7,499 nt of DNA from Sphingomonas sp. (GTDB lineage Bacteria > Pseudomonadota > Alphaproteobacteria > Sphingomonadales > Sphingomonadaceae): positions 1-7,499 of the forward strand of contig JAICVC010000103.1 of the NCBI GenBank assembly GCA_025935515.1, written 5' to 3'. Below are positions 1 through 5,966 of the stretch, in pieces (position 1 is the first letter of the stretch; each line of letters begins with the position of its first letter). The notes under the pieces are model-generated. The model ran no database searches. It was given only the letters and a program-made list of their open reading frames with translations, and had not been told where the DNA came from. The position numbers and the translations under genes were made by a program.

Positions 1-215
1 TCGATGCAGATCAAGAGCTCCATCAGATTGTCGTTGGCCGGGTAGCTGGTCGACTGGATCACGAACACGTCCTCGCCGCGGACGTTCTCGTTGACCTCGA
101 CGAACACTTCCTCGTCGGCGAAGCGGCGGACGCTGGCGTCGGTCAGGGGCGTTTCGAGATAGTCGCAGATCGAGCGGGCCAGCGGCAGGTTGCTGTTCCC
201 GGCGAGCAATTTCAT
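1..215 (-). CDS. prs: Ribose-phosphate pyrophosphokinase (PRPP synthetase), N-terminal part, cut by the window edge
   Basis: Reading the minus strand from the ATG at 215-213 gives 71 codons that stay open to base 1. The protein begins MKLLAGNSNLPLA and continues with VRRFADEEVFVEVNENVRGE, VFVIQSTSYPANDNLMELL; these are hallmark N-terminal blocks of bacterial PRPP synthetase. The enzyme transfers pyrophosphate from ATP to ribose 5-phosphate in the cytoplasm, making PRPP for purines, pyrimidines, histidine, tryptophan and NAD. The FADEE and NENVRGEDV blocks lie in the region that contributes to ATP binding and hexamer contacts in the family; the PRPP-binding loop lies beyond the edge. The start is supported by an AGGGGAA ribosome binding site (complement of 224-230), 8 bases upstream. 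It is transcribed divergently from nadE, whose pathway uses PRPP at an earlier step. The family call is secure; only about the first fifth to quarter of the gene is visible. Confidence 0.96.
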   Translation of the reverse strand, partial: MKLLAGNSNLPLARSICDYLETPLTDASVRRFADEEVFVEVNENVRGEDVFVIQSTSYPANDNLMELLICI

Positions 216-241
216 GTCAGCTGTTCCCCTGCGGTGAGTCG

Positions 242-271
242 CCTCTAGCGACGCATCCGGCTCGCCGTAAA
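242..271 (-). promoter_or_regulatory. Candidate prs promoter
   Basis: On the minus strand TTTACGG (complement of 265-271) matches the Caulobacter-type -35 TTGACGS at 6 of 7 positions. GCTAGAGG (complement of 242-249) is a partial match to the -10 GCTANAWC. The spacer is 15 bases, one more than the usual 10-14. Transcription would start near 235 and leave a leader of about 20 bases that contains the AGGGGAA ribosome binding site. This is consensus matching by eye only. Confidence 0.4.
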
Positions 272-273
272 GG

Positions 274-301
274 TTGCCGAAGTGCGGCGGCTCGCTAAAT
301 C
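274..301 (+). promoter_or_regulatory. Housekeeping promoter of nadE-gltX, apparently leaderless
   Basis: TTGCCGA at 274-280 matches the -35 consensus TTGACGS at 5 of 7 positions. GCTAAATC at 294-301 matches the alphaproteobacterial (Caulobacter) -10 GCTANAWC at every position. The 13-base spacer is within the usual 10-14. The -10 ends only 6 bases before the nadE ATG at 308, so transcription should begin at or next to the start codon. No Shine-Dalgarno sequence is visible before nadE, which agrees with a leaderless mRNA. The -35 lies 2 bases from the -35 proposed for the divergent prs promoter. Confidence 0.6.
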
Positions 302-307
302 GCCTGC

Positions 308-1969
308 ATGGCCGACCGTTTGACGATTGCCCTGGCGCAGATGAATCAGCGGGTCGGCGATCTCGACGGCAATGCCAAGGCGATGCTGGAGATGCGGCGC
401 AGGGCGAAGGACGCCGACCTGCTGGTCTGCCCGGAGCTGCAGCTGGCCGGCTATCCGCCCGAGGACCTGGTGCTGAAGCCCGAGTTCGTGCGGCGGGTCC
501 ACGAATGCACCGACCAGCTGGTCGACGCGACGGTCGAGCGGGGCCCGGCGATGCTGATCGGCACCATCGTCCACGAAGGCGGGCAGAATTTCAACGCGAT
601 GCTGCTCGCCGACGGCGGCAAGGTCGTCGGGCGGACGTTCAAGCATGAGCTGCCCAATTACGGCACCTTCGACGAGAAGCGGATCTTCACGCCCGGGCCG
701 CTCCCCGACCCGATCGACTGGCGCGGGATCAGGCTCGGTGTGCCGGTGTGCGAGGACATGTGGCTCGAGCCGGTCTGCGCGCACCTCGCCGAAGGCGGTG
801 CGGAATTGTTTATCGTCCCCCATGGCAGTCCCTACGAGCTCGACAAGAACCAGACCCGCGAGCGGCTGGCGCGGGCGCGGACCACGAGCACCGGTCTGCC
901 GCTGGTGTTCCTGAACCGCGTGGGCGGCCAGGACGAGCTCGCCTTCGACGGCTCGTCCTTCGTCATGCACCCGGACGGGGAAATGGTCGTGCAGATGCGC
1001 GACTGGGACGAGGACTTCCTGATGACCGAGTGGGTGCGCGGAGCCGACGGCTGGCGCTGCGAAACCCGCTGCGAGCATGAGCTCGATGCGTTCCCCGCCG
1101 ACGCCTACCGGGCGATGATGGTCGCGCTCCGCGATTATGTCGGGCGAAACGGCTTTCCCGGCGTGATCCTCGGCCTGTCGGGCGGGATCGACAGCGCATT
1201 GTCGGCGGCCGTCGCGGTCGACGCCCTAGGGGCCGGCAAGGTGTGGGGGGTGATGCTTCCGTCAAAGTACACCAGCGAGGAGAGTCTCGATGACGCGCGC
1301 GAGTGCGCGAAGCTCCTCGGCTGCCGCCATGACGTCATCTCGATCGCGCCTGGGGTCGACGCGGTGGACGAAATGCTTCCCCAGCTGACGGGCCTCGCCG
1401 CCGAGAACGTCCAGGCCCGCCTGCGGATGGTGACCCTGATGGCGCTCAGCAACGCCGAGGGGCAGATGCTGCTCACCACCGGCAACAAGAGCGAGATGAG
1501 CGTCGGTTACGCGACGCTCTACGGCGACATGGCCGGCGGCTATTCGGTGTTGAAGGATGCCTACAAGACGACGGTGTTCGCGCTGTCGCGCTGGCGCAAC
1601 GGAAACAAGCCGGAAGGCGCGCTGGGACCGGACGGGCCGGTGATGCCGGCGCAGGTCATCACCAAGCCGCCGAGCGCCGAGCTACGCCCCGGCCAAAAGG
1701 ACGAGGACAGCCTGCCGCCCTATTCGGCGCTCGACCGGATCCTTGTCGGGCTCGTGGACAATGAGCTGTCCGTGAAGGAGGTCGCCAATGCGACCGGCGA
1801 GGACGTCGCGCTCGTCGCGGACATCGAAACCAAGCTTTTGAAGGCCGAGTACAAGCGCCGCCAGGCGCCGCCCGGAGTCAAGATCGGCACGCGCAACTTC
1901 GGCCGCGACCGGCGCTACCCGATCAGCAATTTCTTCCATACCAGCCCGCAGGTGAAGACGCCGAAATGA
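308..1969 (+). CDS. nadE: Glutamine-dependent NAD+ synthetase
   Basis: This 553-residue protein makes NAD+ from deamido-NAD (nicotinate adenine dinucleotide) with ATP, taking ammonia from glutamine; it is the last step of NAD synthesis in the cytoplasm. Residues 1 to about 250 form a carbon-nitrogen hydrolase (nitrilase-type glutaminase) domain with the full catalytic triad: E43 in CPELQLAGYP, K112 in RTFKHELPNYG and C148 in GVPVCEDMW. Residues from about 265 form the synthetase domain, with the ATP pyrophosphatase loop SGGIDSA at 291-297, ENVQARLRM near 366, and TGNKSEMSVGYATLYGD from 391. The length fits the two-domain glutamine-using form rather than the shorter ammonia-only NadE. No ribosome binding site precedes the ATG, and a matching promoter ends 6 bases away, so a leaderless mRNA is likely. 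The stop overlaps the gltX start. Identity is secure. Confidence 0.97.
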   Translation: MADRLTIALAQMNQRVGDLDGNAKAMLEMRRRAKDADLLVCPELQLAGYPPEDLVLKPEFVRRVHECTDQLVDATVERGPAMLIGTIVHEGGQNFNAMLLADGGKVVGRTFKHELPNYGTFDEKRIFTPGPLPDPIDWRGIRLGVPVCEDMWLEPVCAHLAEGGAELFIVPHGSPYELDKNQTRERLARARTTSTGLPLVFLNRVGGQDELAFDGSSFVMHPDGEMVVQMRDWDEDFLMTEWVRGADGWRCETRCEHELDAFPADAYRAMMVALRDYVGRNGFPGVILGLSGGIDSALSAAVAVDALGAGKVWGVMLPSKYTSEESLDDARECAKLLGCRHDVISIAPGVDAVDEMLPQLTGLAAENVQARLRMVTLMALSNAEGQMLLTTGNKSEMSVGYATLYGDMAGGYSVLKDAYKTTVFALSRWRNGNKPEGALGPDGPVMPAQVITKPPSAELRPGQKDEDSLPPYSALDRILVGLVDNELSVKEVANATGEDVALVADIETKLLKAEYKRRQAPPGVKIGTRNFGRDRRYPISNFFHTSPQVKTPK

Positions 1970-3285
1970 GCGTCGTCACCCGCTTCGCGCCCTCGCCGAC
2001 CGGCCGGCTCCATGTCGGCAATATTCGCACGGCACTCCACAACTTCCTGTTCGCGAGGAAGCATGGCGGCACGTTCATCCTCCGGGTCGACGACACCGAC
2101 CGCGAGCGGTCGACGGCCGAGTTCGATCAGGCGATCCGCGACGACCTCGAGTGGATGGGCTTGAGCCCCGGGAAGATCGTGCGTCAGTCCGAGCGGTTCC
2201 ACCTCCACGAGCGGGAGTTCGAGCGGCTCAAGGATGCCGGCAGAGTCTACGCCTGCTACGAAACTCCCGAAGAGCTCGAGCTTCGTCGAAAGGTGCTGCT
2301 CGGACGCGGGCTGCCGCCTGTTTATGAGCGCAAGCCCGCCGATGCGCCGGTGCCAGAGGGCCGGGCGCCGCACTGGCGGTTCAGGCTCGACCATGATTCG
2401 CCGATCGTCTTCGACGACCTGATCCGCGGCGAGCAGCGCTTCGACCCCAAGCTGCTCAGCGATCCGGTGGTCCGCCGCGAGGACGGCAGCTGGCTCTATC
2501 TGCTGCCGAGCGTGATCGACGACGTCGACCTCGGCATCACGCACGTCGTACGCGGCGAAGATCATGTCTCCAACAGCGCGGCGCAGATTCAGATGTTCGA
2601 AGCGCTCGGCGCAAAGTCGCCGCGGTTCGCGCACGAAGCGCTGCTGGTCGCGGCCGAAGGCAAATTATCGAAGCGGCTGGGATCTTACGGCGCGGAACAT
2701 GTGCGCGCCGAAGGCATCGAGCCGATGGCGATGCTGTCCGTGCTTGCGCGGATCGGCACCTCGCAGTCGGTCGAGCCGGCGGCCACGCTCGACGAGCTCG
2801 CTGCGGGCTTCGACTTTGCGACTTTTGGCCGGGCGCCCGCCCATTTCGACCCGAAGGAGGTCGAACTGGTCAATTCGCGCCTGCTCCACAAGCTCGATTA
2901 TGCGGCGGTTGCGGACGAGCTGCCGGACGAAGCAAGCGAAGAAGACTGGCTGCTGCTCCGGCCCAATCTCGAGCGGATGTCGGACTTCGGCCCGTGGTTC
3001 GCCGTGCTTCACGGCGAGGTGGAGCCGCCCGAGCTCGGCCATGACGAGCGCCTGCTGGTGAAGGACGGGGCGGCCATCGCCGAAAAGCTGGACTGGGCGG
3101 TCGAGCCGTGGCGAAGCCTGACCGGCCAGCTCAAGGAATCGTCGGGCAAGAAAGGCCGCGAGCTGTTCCACCCCCTGCGGCTCGCGCTCACCGGCCGGGA
3201 AAGCGGCCCGGAAATGGCGGGCCTGGTCGAGCGCATGGGCCGCGACCGTGCCGTCCGCCGTCTCGAAGCCGCCGCCAAGCGCTGA
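1966..3285 (+). CDS. gltX: Glutamyl-tRNA synthetase
   Basis: This 439-residue class I aminoacyl-tRNA synthetase charges tRNA with glutamate in the cytoplasm. FAPSPTGRLHVGN at 7-19 carries the HIGH-type signature (HVGN, 16-19). LRVDDTDRERS follows at 39-49, VVRGEDHVSN lies near 194-203, and the KMSKS-type loop is EGKLSKRLGS at 231-240 (KLSKR 233-237). The four-ligand zinc site of the E. coli enzyme is not apparent: around YACYET only C97 is present. The protein is somewhat short for the family (often about 470). Alphaproteobacteria often carry two GluRS copies and lack GlnRS, using GatCAB to convert Glu-tRNA(Gln); this copy could be either type, and the sequence does not settle its tRNA preference. 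Its ATG overlaps the nadE stop (ATGA), with a weak AGGTGA site at 1950-1955, so translation is probably coupled to nadE. Confidence 0.95.
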   Translation: MSVVTRFAPSPTGRLHVGNIRTALHNFLFARKHGGTFILRVDDTDRERSTAEFDQAIRDDLEWMGLSPGKIVRQSERFHLHEREFERLKDAGRVYACYETPEELELRRKVLLGRGLPPVYERKPADAPVPEGRAPHWRFRLDHDSPIVFDDLIRGEQRFDPKLLSDPVVRREDGSWLYLLPSVIDDVDLGITHVVRGEDHVSNSAAQIQMFEALGAKSPRFAHEALLVAAEGKLSKRLGSYGAEHVRAEGIEPMAMLSVLARIGTSQSVEPAATLDELAAGFDFATFGRAPAHFDPKEVELVNSRLLHKLDYAAVADELPDEASEEDWLLLRPNLERMSDFGPWFAVLHGEVEPPELGHDERLLVKDGAAIAEKLDWAVEPWRSLTGQLKESSGKKGRELFHPLRLALTGRESGPEMAGLVERMGRDRAVRRLEAAAKR

Positions 3286-3329
3286 ATCCTTCTTCGCGCT
3301 CGAGCGACAAAGCGGCTTTCCCAAAGTGA

Positions 3330-3347
3330 TGATATGATGTAACATCA
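3330..3347 (+). promoter_or_regulatory. Candidate tonB promoter with overlapping 13-bp palindromic operator
   Basis: The 94-base gap between gltX and tonB contains TGATATGAT at 3330-3338, an extended -10 (TG-n-TATGAT, 5 of 6 to TATAAT). Overlapping it is the perfect odd-centred palindrome TGATGTAACATCA at 3335-3347. A site covering the -10 and start region is well placed for a repressor. Metal-responsive regulators of the Fur/Zur family commonly control tonB genes, but this site is only a partial match to either consensus as I know them, so the binder is unnamed. No convincing -35 is visible, and GATGTAAC at 3336-3343 is an alternative -10. Confidence 0.4.
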
Positions 3348-3379
3348 AGGATCGAACCGCTTGGGAGAGGAGGTTCACG

Positions 3380-4045
3380 ATGTTGGCTTACGCAGCGAAC
3401 CAGCCGGTCGCCGGCAAACGCCAGTCCAGCCCGAATGCGCTGCTGGTGGTCATCAGCGCGCATGTCGCGCTGATTGCCGCGGTGATGAGCGCGAGGATGG
3501 ACCTGCCCGCGCGGATCTACAAACCGCCGATCAAGATCATCGACTTCCCGCTGCCAATCGATCCGCCGCCCCAACCCCGGCCGAGGGAGCATCAGATCGC
3601 CCATCCGGTGCCAGTGCCGGCGCCGCAGCCTCTTCCACCGCTCCCTTTGCCGCCGAACGATGGCCTGACCGCGACGCCTGGGCCGGTCGACACCGGTCCG
3701 ATCGCCGGCGATGGCGCGTCGATCGTTTCCGGAGCCTCGAACCCGATCAGGCTGCCTCCGATCAGGCACGACCCGCGCCTGCTGACGACTTTTTCGGAGC
3801 TCAAGCCTCCCTACCCGGCCGCCAAGCTCGCCAGCGAAGAGGAGGCGGTGCTGACGCTCCGCCTCACCATCGACGAGCGCGGGCGAGTGGTGGGGGTCGA
3901 TTCGCTCGGCCCGGCCGATCGAACCTTCGTCGACGCGGCAAGGCGCTACATGATGGCCCACTGGCGCTATGCGCCGGCGACCGAGGACGGCCGGGCCGTC
4001 TCCTCATCGCTGACCGTGACCTTGAAGTTCATGCTCGACGGCTAG
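3380..4045 (+). CDS. tonB: TonB-family energy transducer
   Basis: This 221-residue protein has the classic TonB plan. A short cytoplasmic tail is followed by one membrane helix at about 20-38 (NALLVVISAHVALIAAVMSA) carrying a histidine (H28), as in the TonB helix that contacts ExbB/ExbD. A proline-rich linker runs from about 49 to 93 (DPPPQPRPRE, PVPVPAPQPLPPLPLPP). A C-terminal TonB domain spans about 135-221 (LKPPYPAAKL, LTLRLTIDERGRVV, WRYAPATEDGRAV). Such proteins sit in the inner membrane, span the periplasm and pass proton-motive energy to outer-membrane TonB-dependent receptors for iron, vitamins or sugars. The start has a strong GGGAGAGGAGG site at 3363-3373. The domain is slightly atypical: the usual glycine before the first strand is replaced by SEEEA, and the usual SSG turn reads SLG. 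No exbB or exbD lies beside it, so it appears to be a single-gene unit and may be one of several TonB copies. Its substrate cannot be read from the sequence. Confidence 0.88.
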   Translation: MLAYAANQPVAGKRQSSPNALLVVISAHVALIAAVMSARMDLPARIYKPPIKIIDFPLPIDPPPQPRPREHQIAHPVPVPAPQPLPPLPLPPNDGLTATPGPVDTGPIAGDGASIVSGASNPIRLPPIRHDPRLLTTFSELKPPYPAAKLASEEEAVLTLRLTIDERGRVVGVDSLGPADRTFVDAARRYMMAHWRYAPATEDGRAVSSSLTVTLKFMLDG

Positions 4046-4105
4046 CCCCTGCGCCGCCGAGATCAACCTGCTCGCCCATCCCCCGGACGGGCTTCGCGGG
4101 TCGAT

Positions 4106-4140
4106 GGGCTGGCGGTTCCCGGCCGCCAGCCCTATCTTTT
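4106..4140 (+). terminator. Intrinsic terminator after tonB, abutting the next start codon
   Basis: GGGCTGGCGG (4106-4115) pairs perfectly with CCGCCAGCCC (4123-4132) around a 7-base loop, followed by TATCTTTT (4133-4140). A 10-bp GC-rich stem and T-rich tail fit a rho-independent terminator for tonB. The next ATG is at 4145, so the hairpin could also act on the leader of the downstream operon. An upstream segment, GCCCATC at 4074-4080, is complementary to GATGGGC at 4103-4109 and would compete with the stem. Confidence 0.75.
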
Positions 4141-4144
4141 GCCC

Positions 4145-4465
4145 ATGTCCTGGTTTCCCAGCCCGTCGAGCCCGCGCGCCGCGTTCCGCGACCTCGCCGC
4201 ATTCATGCGGCAGCGCAGCCGCGAGCAGGTGATCGGCGGAGCGCTCGCCTTCCTGGTCACCGCGATCATCGTTATCGAGTTCGTGGTCGACGCCAAGATC
4301 GGCACCGCGCCGCCGCCGCGGATCACCTATGTCGAGCTCTATCCCTCCGACCGCACCGACGCCCAGATCATCGCCGACCAGAAGAAGGACATGGCGCAAA
4401 AGCTCGCCGCGCAAAAAGAAAAGCAACGGCAATTCCAGAAGCTCGAGAAACGATTCGGGATGTAG
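4145..4465 (+). CDS. Small single-helix membrane protein, function unknown
   Basis: This 106-residue protein is not one I can name. Its tail of about 28 residues is basic (RAAFRD, MRQRSREQ). One clear membrane helix follows at about 29-48 (VIGGALAFLVTAIIVIEFVV). After a short segment TYVELYPSDRTDAQI (61-75), a charged, Gln- and Lys-rich helix that looks like coiled coil runs to the end (about 74-105; QKKDMAQKLAAQKEKQRQF). The positive residues before the helix predict an N-in, C-out topology with the coiled coil in the periplasm. I start it at ATG 4145; an in-frame TTG at 4139 would add only two residues and lies inside the terminator tail. No ribosome binding site is visible. It ends 17 bases before ribD, so the two are probably cotranscribed. 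I have an unverified impression that similar proteins occur near ribD in sphingomonads. The role is unknown. Confidence 0.72.
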   Translation: MSWFPSPSSPRAAFRDLAAFMRQRSREQVIGGALAFLVTAIIVIEFVVDAKIGTAPPPRITYVELYPSDRTDAQIIADQKKDMAQKLAAQKEKQRQFQKLEKRFGM

Positions 4466-4482
4466 CCGCCGACAAGCGCTTC

Positions 4483-5436
4483 ATGGACGAGGCGCTGCGG
4501 CTCGGCGAGGACGCGCGCGGCCGGAGCGCGCCCAACCCCAACGTCGGTTGCGTGATCGTGTCGTCGTCGGGCCGAATCGTCGGGCGGGGCGCCACGGCGG
4601 CCGGCGGCAGGCCCCATGCTGAAGCTGTCGCCTTGAAGCAGGCTGGAAAGCGGACCAGTGACTCGATCGTCTACGCGACGCTGGAGCCCTGCGCGCATCA
4701 GAGTCCGCGGGGGCCCGACTGCACCGGGCTGCTGATTGCCGCGAAACCGGCGCGCGTGGTGATCGCGCTCAAGGATCCCGACCCGCGAACCTCTGGTAAG
4801 GGCATCAATCGCCTGCGCCGCGCCGGCATCGAAGTGATCCTCGGCGTCGGCCGCGTGGCAGCGAAGCGCTCGCTCGCCGGCTGGCTCACCCGGCTCGCGC
4901 TCGGCCGTCCCCGGATCACGCTCAAGCTAGCTCTTTCGATCGACGGCAAGATCGCGCTTCCGTCGGGGGAATCGAAATGGATCACAGGCGAGGATGCGCG
5001 CCGGCACGTCCATCTCGAGCGCGCGCGCAGCGACATGATCCTGGTCGGTCGCGGCACCTACCTCGCCGACCAGCCCAAGCTCGACGTGCGCCTGCCCGGC
5101 CTCGAGCAAAGCTCGCCGCGGCGCGCGCTGCTGACCCGCGGCGAGCCGGTCGAGGGCTGGGAAATCCTCTCGAATCCAAACGATGTGTACCGGCTTCATG
5201 ACGTCAACGACCTGCTGGTCGAGGGCGGATCGAGCACCGCGACCGCGTTCCTCGCCGAAGACCTGGTCGACCGCATCCTGATCTACCGCGCGCCGATCAT
5301 CGTCGGCGAGGGCAAGTCGAGCTTTGGCTATGTCGGGCTCGATGCGATCGCCGACGCGCACGATCGCTGGCGGTTCGTCGACGAGCAGCGCCTCGGAGTC
5401 GATCGGCTCGAAGTCTATGAGAGGGCTGCCAGATGA
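4483..5436 (+). CDS. ribD: Bifunctional riboflavin deaminase/reductase RibD
   Basis: This 317-residue cytoplasmic enzyme carries out two consecutive steps of riboflavin synthesis: deamination of the pyrimidinone 5'-phosphate made from GTP, then NADPH-dependent reduction of its ribosyl side chain. The deaminase domain (1 to about 125) has SAPNPNVGCVIV, the zinc/catalytic HAE at 45-47 and TLEPCAH with C70 plus C80 as the other zinc ligands. The reductase domain has LKLALSIDGKIA from 147, SKWITGEDAR from 164, ILVGRGTYLADQPKLDVR from 186 and LLVEGGSSTATAFL from 244. It is shorter than E. coli RibD (367), mainly because the reductase lacks a stretch between LTRGEPV and LLVEGG. ATG 4483 is the only standard start codon; most relatives have several more residues, and here the in-frame codons upstream encode ADKRF, an RibD-like start without a start codon. 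No ribosome binding site is evident. The stop overlaps the next gene (ATGA). Confidence 0.95.
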   Translation: MDEALRLGEDARGRSAPNPNVGCVIVSSSGRIVGRGATAAGGRPHAEAVALKQAGKRTSDSIVYATLEPCAHQSPRGPDCTGLLIAAKPARVVIALKDPDPRTSGKGINRLRRAGIEVILGVGRVAAKRSLAGWLTRLALGRPRITLKLALSIDGKIALPSGESKWITGEDARRHVHLERARSDMILVGRGTYLADQPKLDVRLPGLEQSSPRRALLTRGEPVEGWEILSNPNDVYRLHDVNDLLVEGGSSTATAFLAEDLVDRILIYRAPIIVGEGKSSFGYVGLDAIADAHDRWRFVDEQRLGVDRLEVYERAAR

Positions 5437-5957
5437 TCCGCGCCGGGGTGCTTCTTTCGCTCAGCGCGGCGGTCTCGGCGTGCGTTCCGCCCACCTACAG
5501 CGGCGACTACAGCGTGCCGTTCGCCCGCAGCTACTGGGCCGCCCGGCCCGACGCTCGTCCGGCGCTGGCCTCGCTCCGCGTGGAACAACTTTATTCGCTC
5601 AACCAATATGGGCGGCGCGCCTTTCATCCGTGGCGGACGATGGCGCCGGCGTTCGGTTGTAGGGGTGCCGAGGCAGTCCCGTTCCTTAAAAGCAAGATCA
5701 CGCCGAAGACGGTCGGCGGCCTGCTCGAGCTGTTCCTGTGGATGGACTGGATGAGTACGTACGACCCGGTGGCCGACTCCGACCTCATGGCCGGCGTGCA
5801 TGGAGCTTACGCGCAGATGCCGAAGGTCCTCCGGAAGACTTATGCTGGCGACCTCGCGGCGCTGGAGCGTCGCCGCCAAACCGCCGCCCACTTGCCGGCG
5901 GAGCGATTGCGCGCAACCTATTGCAGCAGTTTGGACAGCAGCCTGGCGCGGGGCTAA
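5433..5957 (+). CDS. Putative lipoprotein, function unknown, embedded in the rib cluster
   Basis: This 174-residue protein starts with a lipoprotein signal: MIRAG, a hydrophobic stretch LLSLSAAV, and the lipobox VSAC with lipidated C17. Valine at +2 would favour the outer membrane under the E. coli rule. The mature part is mostly soluble and includes an aromatic section FLWMDWMSTYDPV (101-113), MPKVLRKTYAGDLAALERRR near 129-148, and two further cysteines, C76 and C164, which could form a disulfide in the periplasm. I recognise no enzyme motif or family. Its ATG overlaps the ribD stop (ATGA) with a GAGGG site at 5421-5425, and it ends 9 bases before ribE, so it is almost certainly cotranscribed and coupled with the rib genes. 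Base composition matches its neighbours, so nothing suggests recent insertion. A link to flavin export, uptake or delivery is conceivable only from position. Confidence 0.82.
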   Translation: MIRAGVLLSLSAAVSACVPPTYSGDYSVPFARSYWAARPDARPALASLRVEQLYSLNQYGRRAFHPWRTMAPAFGCRGAEAVPFLKSKITPKTVGGLLELFLWMDWMSTYDPVADSDLMAGVHGAYAQMPKVLRKTYAGDLAALERRRQTAAHLPAERLRATYCSSLDSSLARG

Positions 5958-5966
5958 GCCGGCGCG

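Noticed and set aside
238..252. Short inverted repeat GTCGC-ctcta-GCGAC in the prs leader/promoter
   Set aside because: A 5-bp GC-rich stem is expected by chance at this composition, and it overlaps the proposed -10.
216..307. FMN riboswitch (RFN element) or other riboswitch in any intergenic gap
   Set aside because: The gaps are 51 to 99 bases, and I see none of the conserved RFN blocks (such as CCCTACCGGCGGT) here, at 4046-4144 or at 6576-6626. No tRNA-like cloverleaf was seen either.
245..1078. Long open frame on the minus strand opposite nadE
   Set aside because: It lies fully antisense to a secure gene, has no recognisable motif, and is His/Arg/Pro-rich in the way GC-rich shadow frames are. 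The same reasoning removes minus-strand frames near 1915-2634, 2665-3378, 3188-3961, 4004-4432 and 6048-6962.
3297..3321. Small palindromes CGCTCGAGCG and AAAGCGGCTTT after gltX as a terminator
   Set aside because: The stems have almost no loop and no T-tract follows, so they do not make an intrinsic terminator. I see no clear terminator for nadE-gltX.
4139..4147. TTG at 4139 as start of the small membrane protein
   Set aside because: It lies within the terminator's T-tract and adds only two residues; ATG 4145 is simpler.
3361..4482. Open frame running through tonB and into ribD, as if ribD had a long N-terminal extension
   Set aside because: The extension overlaps tonB in another frame, is low-complexity Arg/Ala/Pro sequence, and crosses the terminator. 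RibD similarity begins only near 4470.
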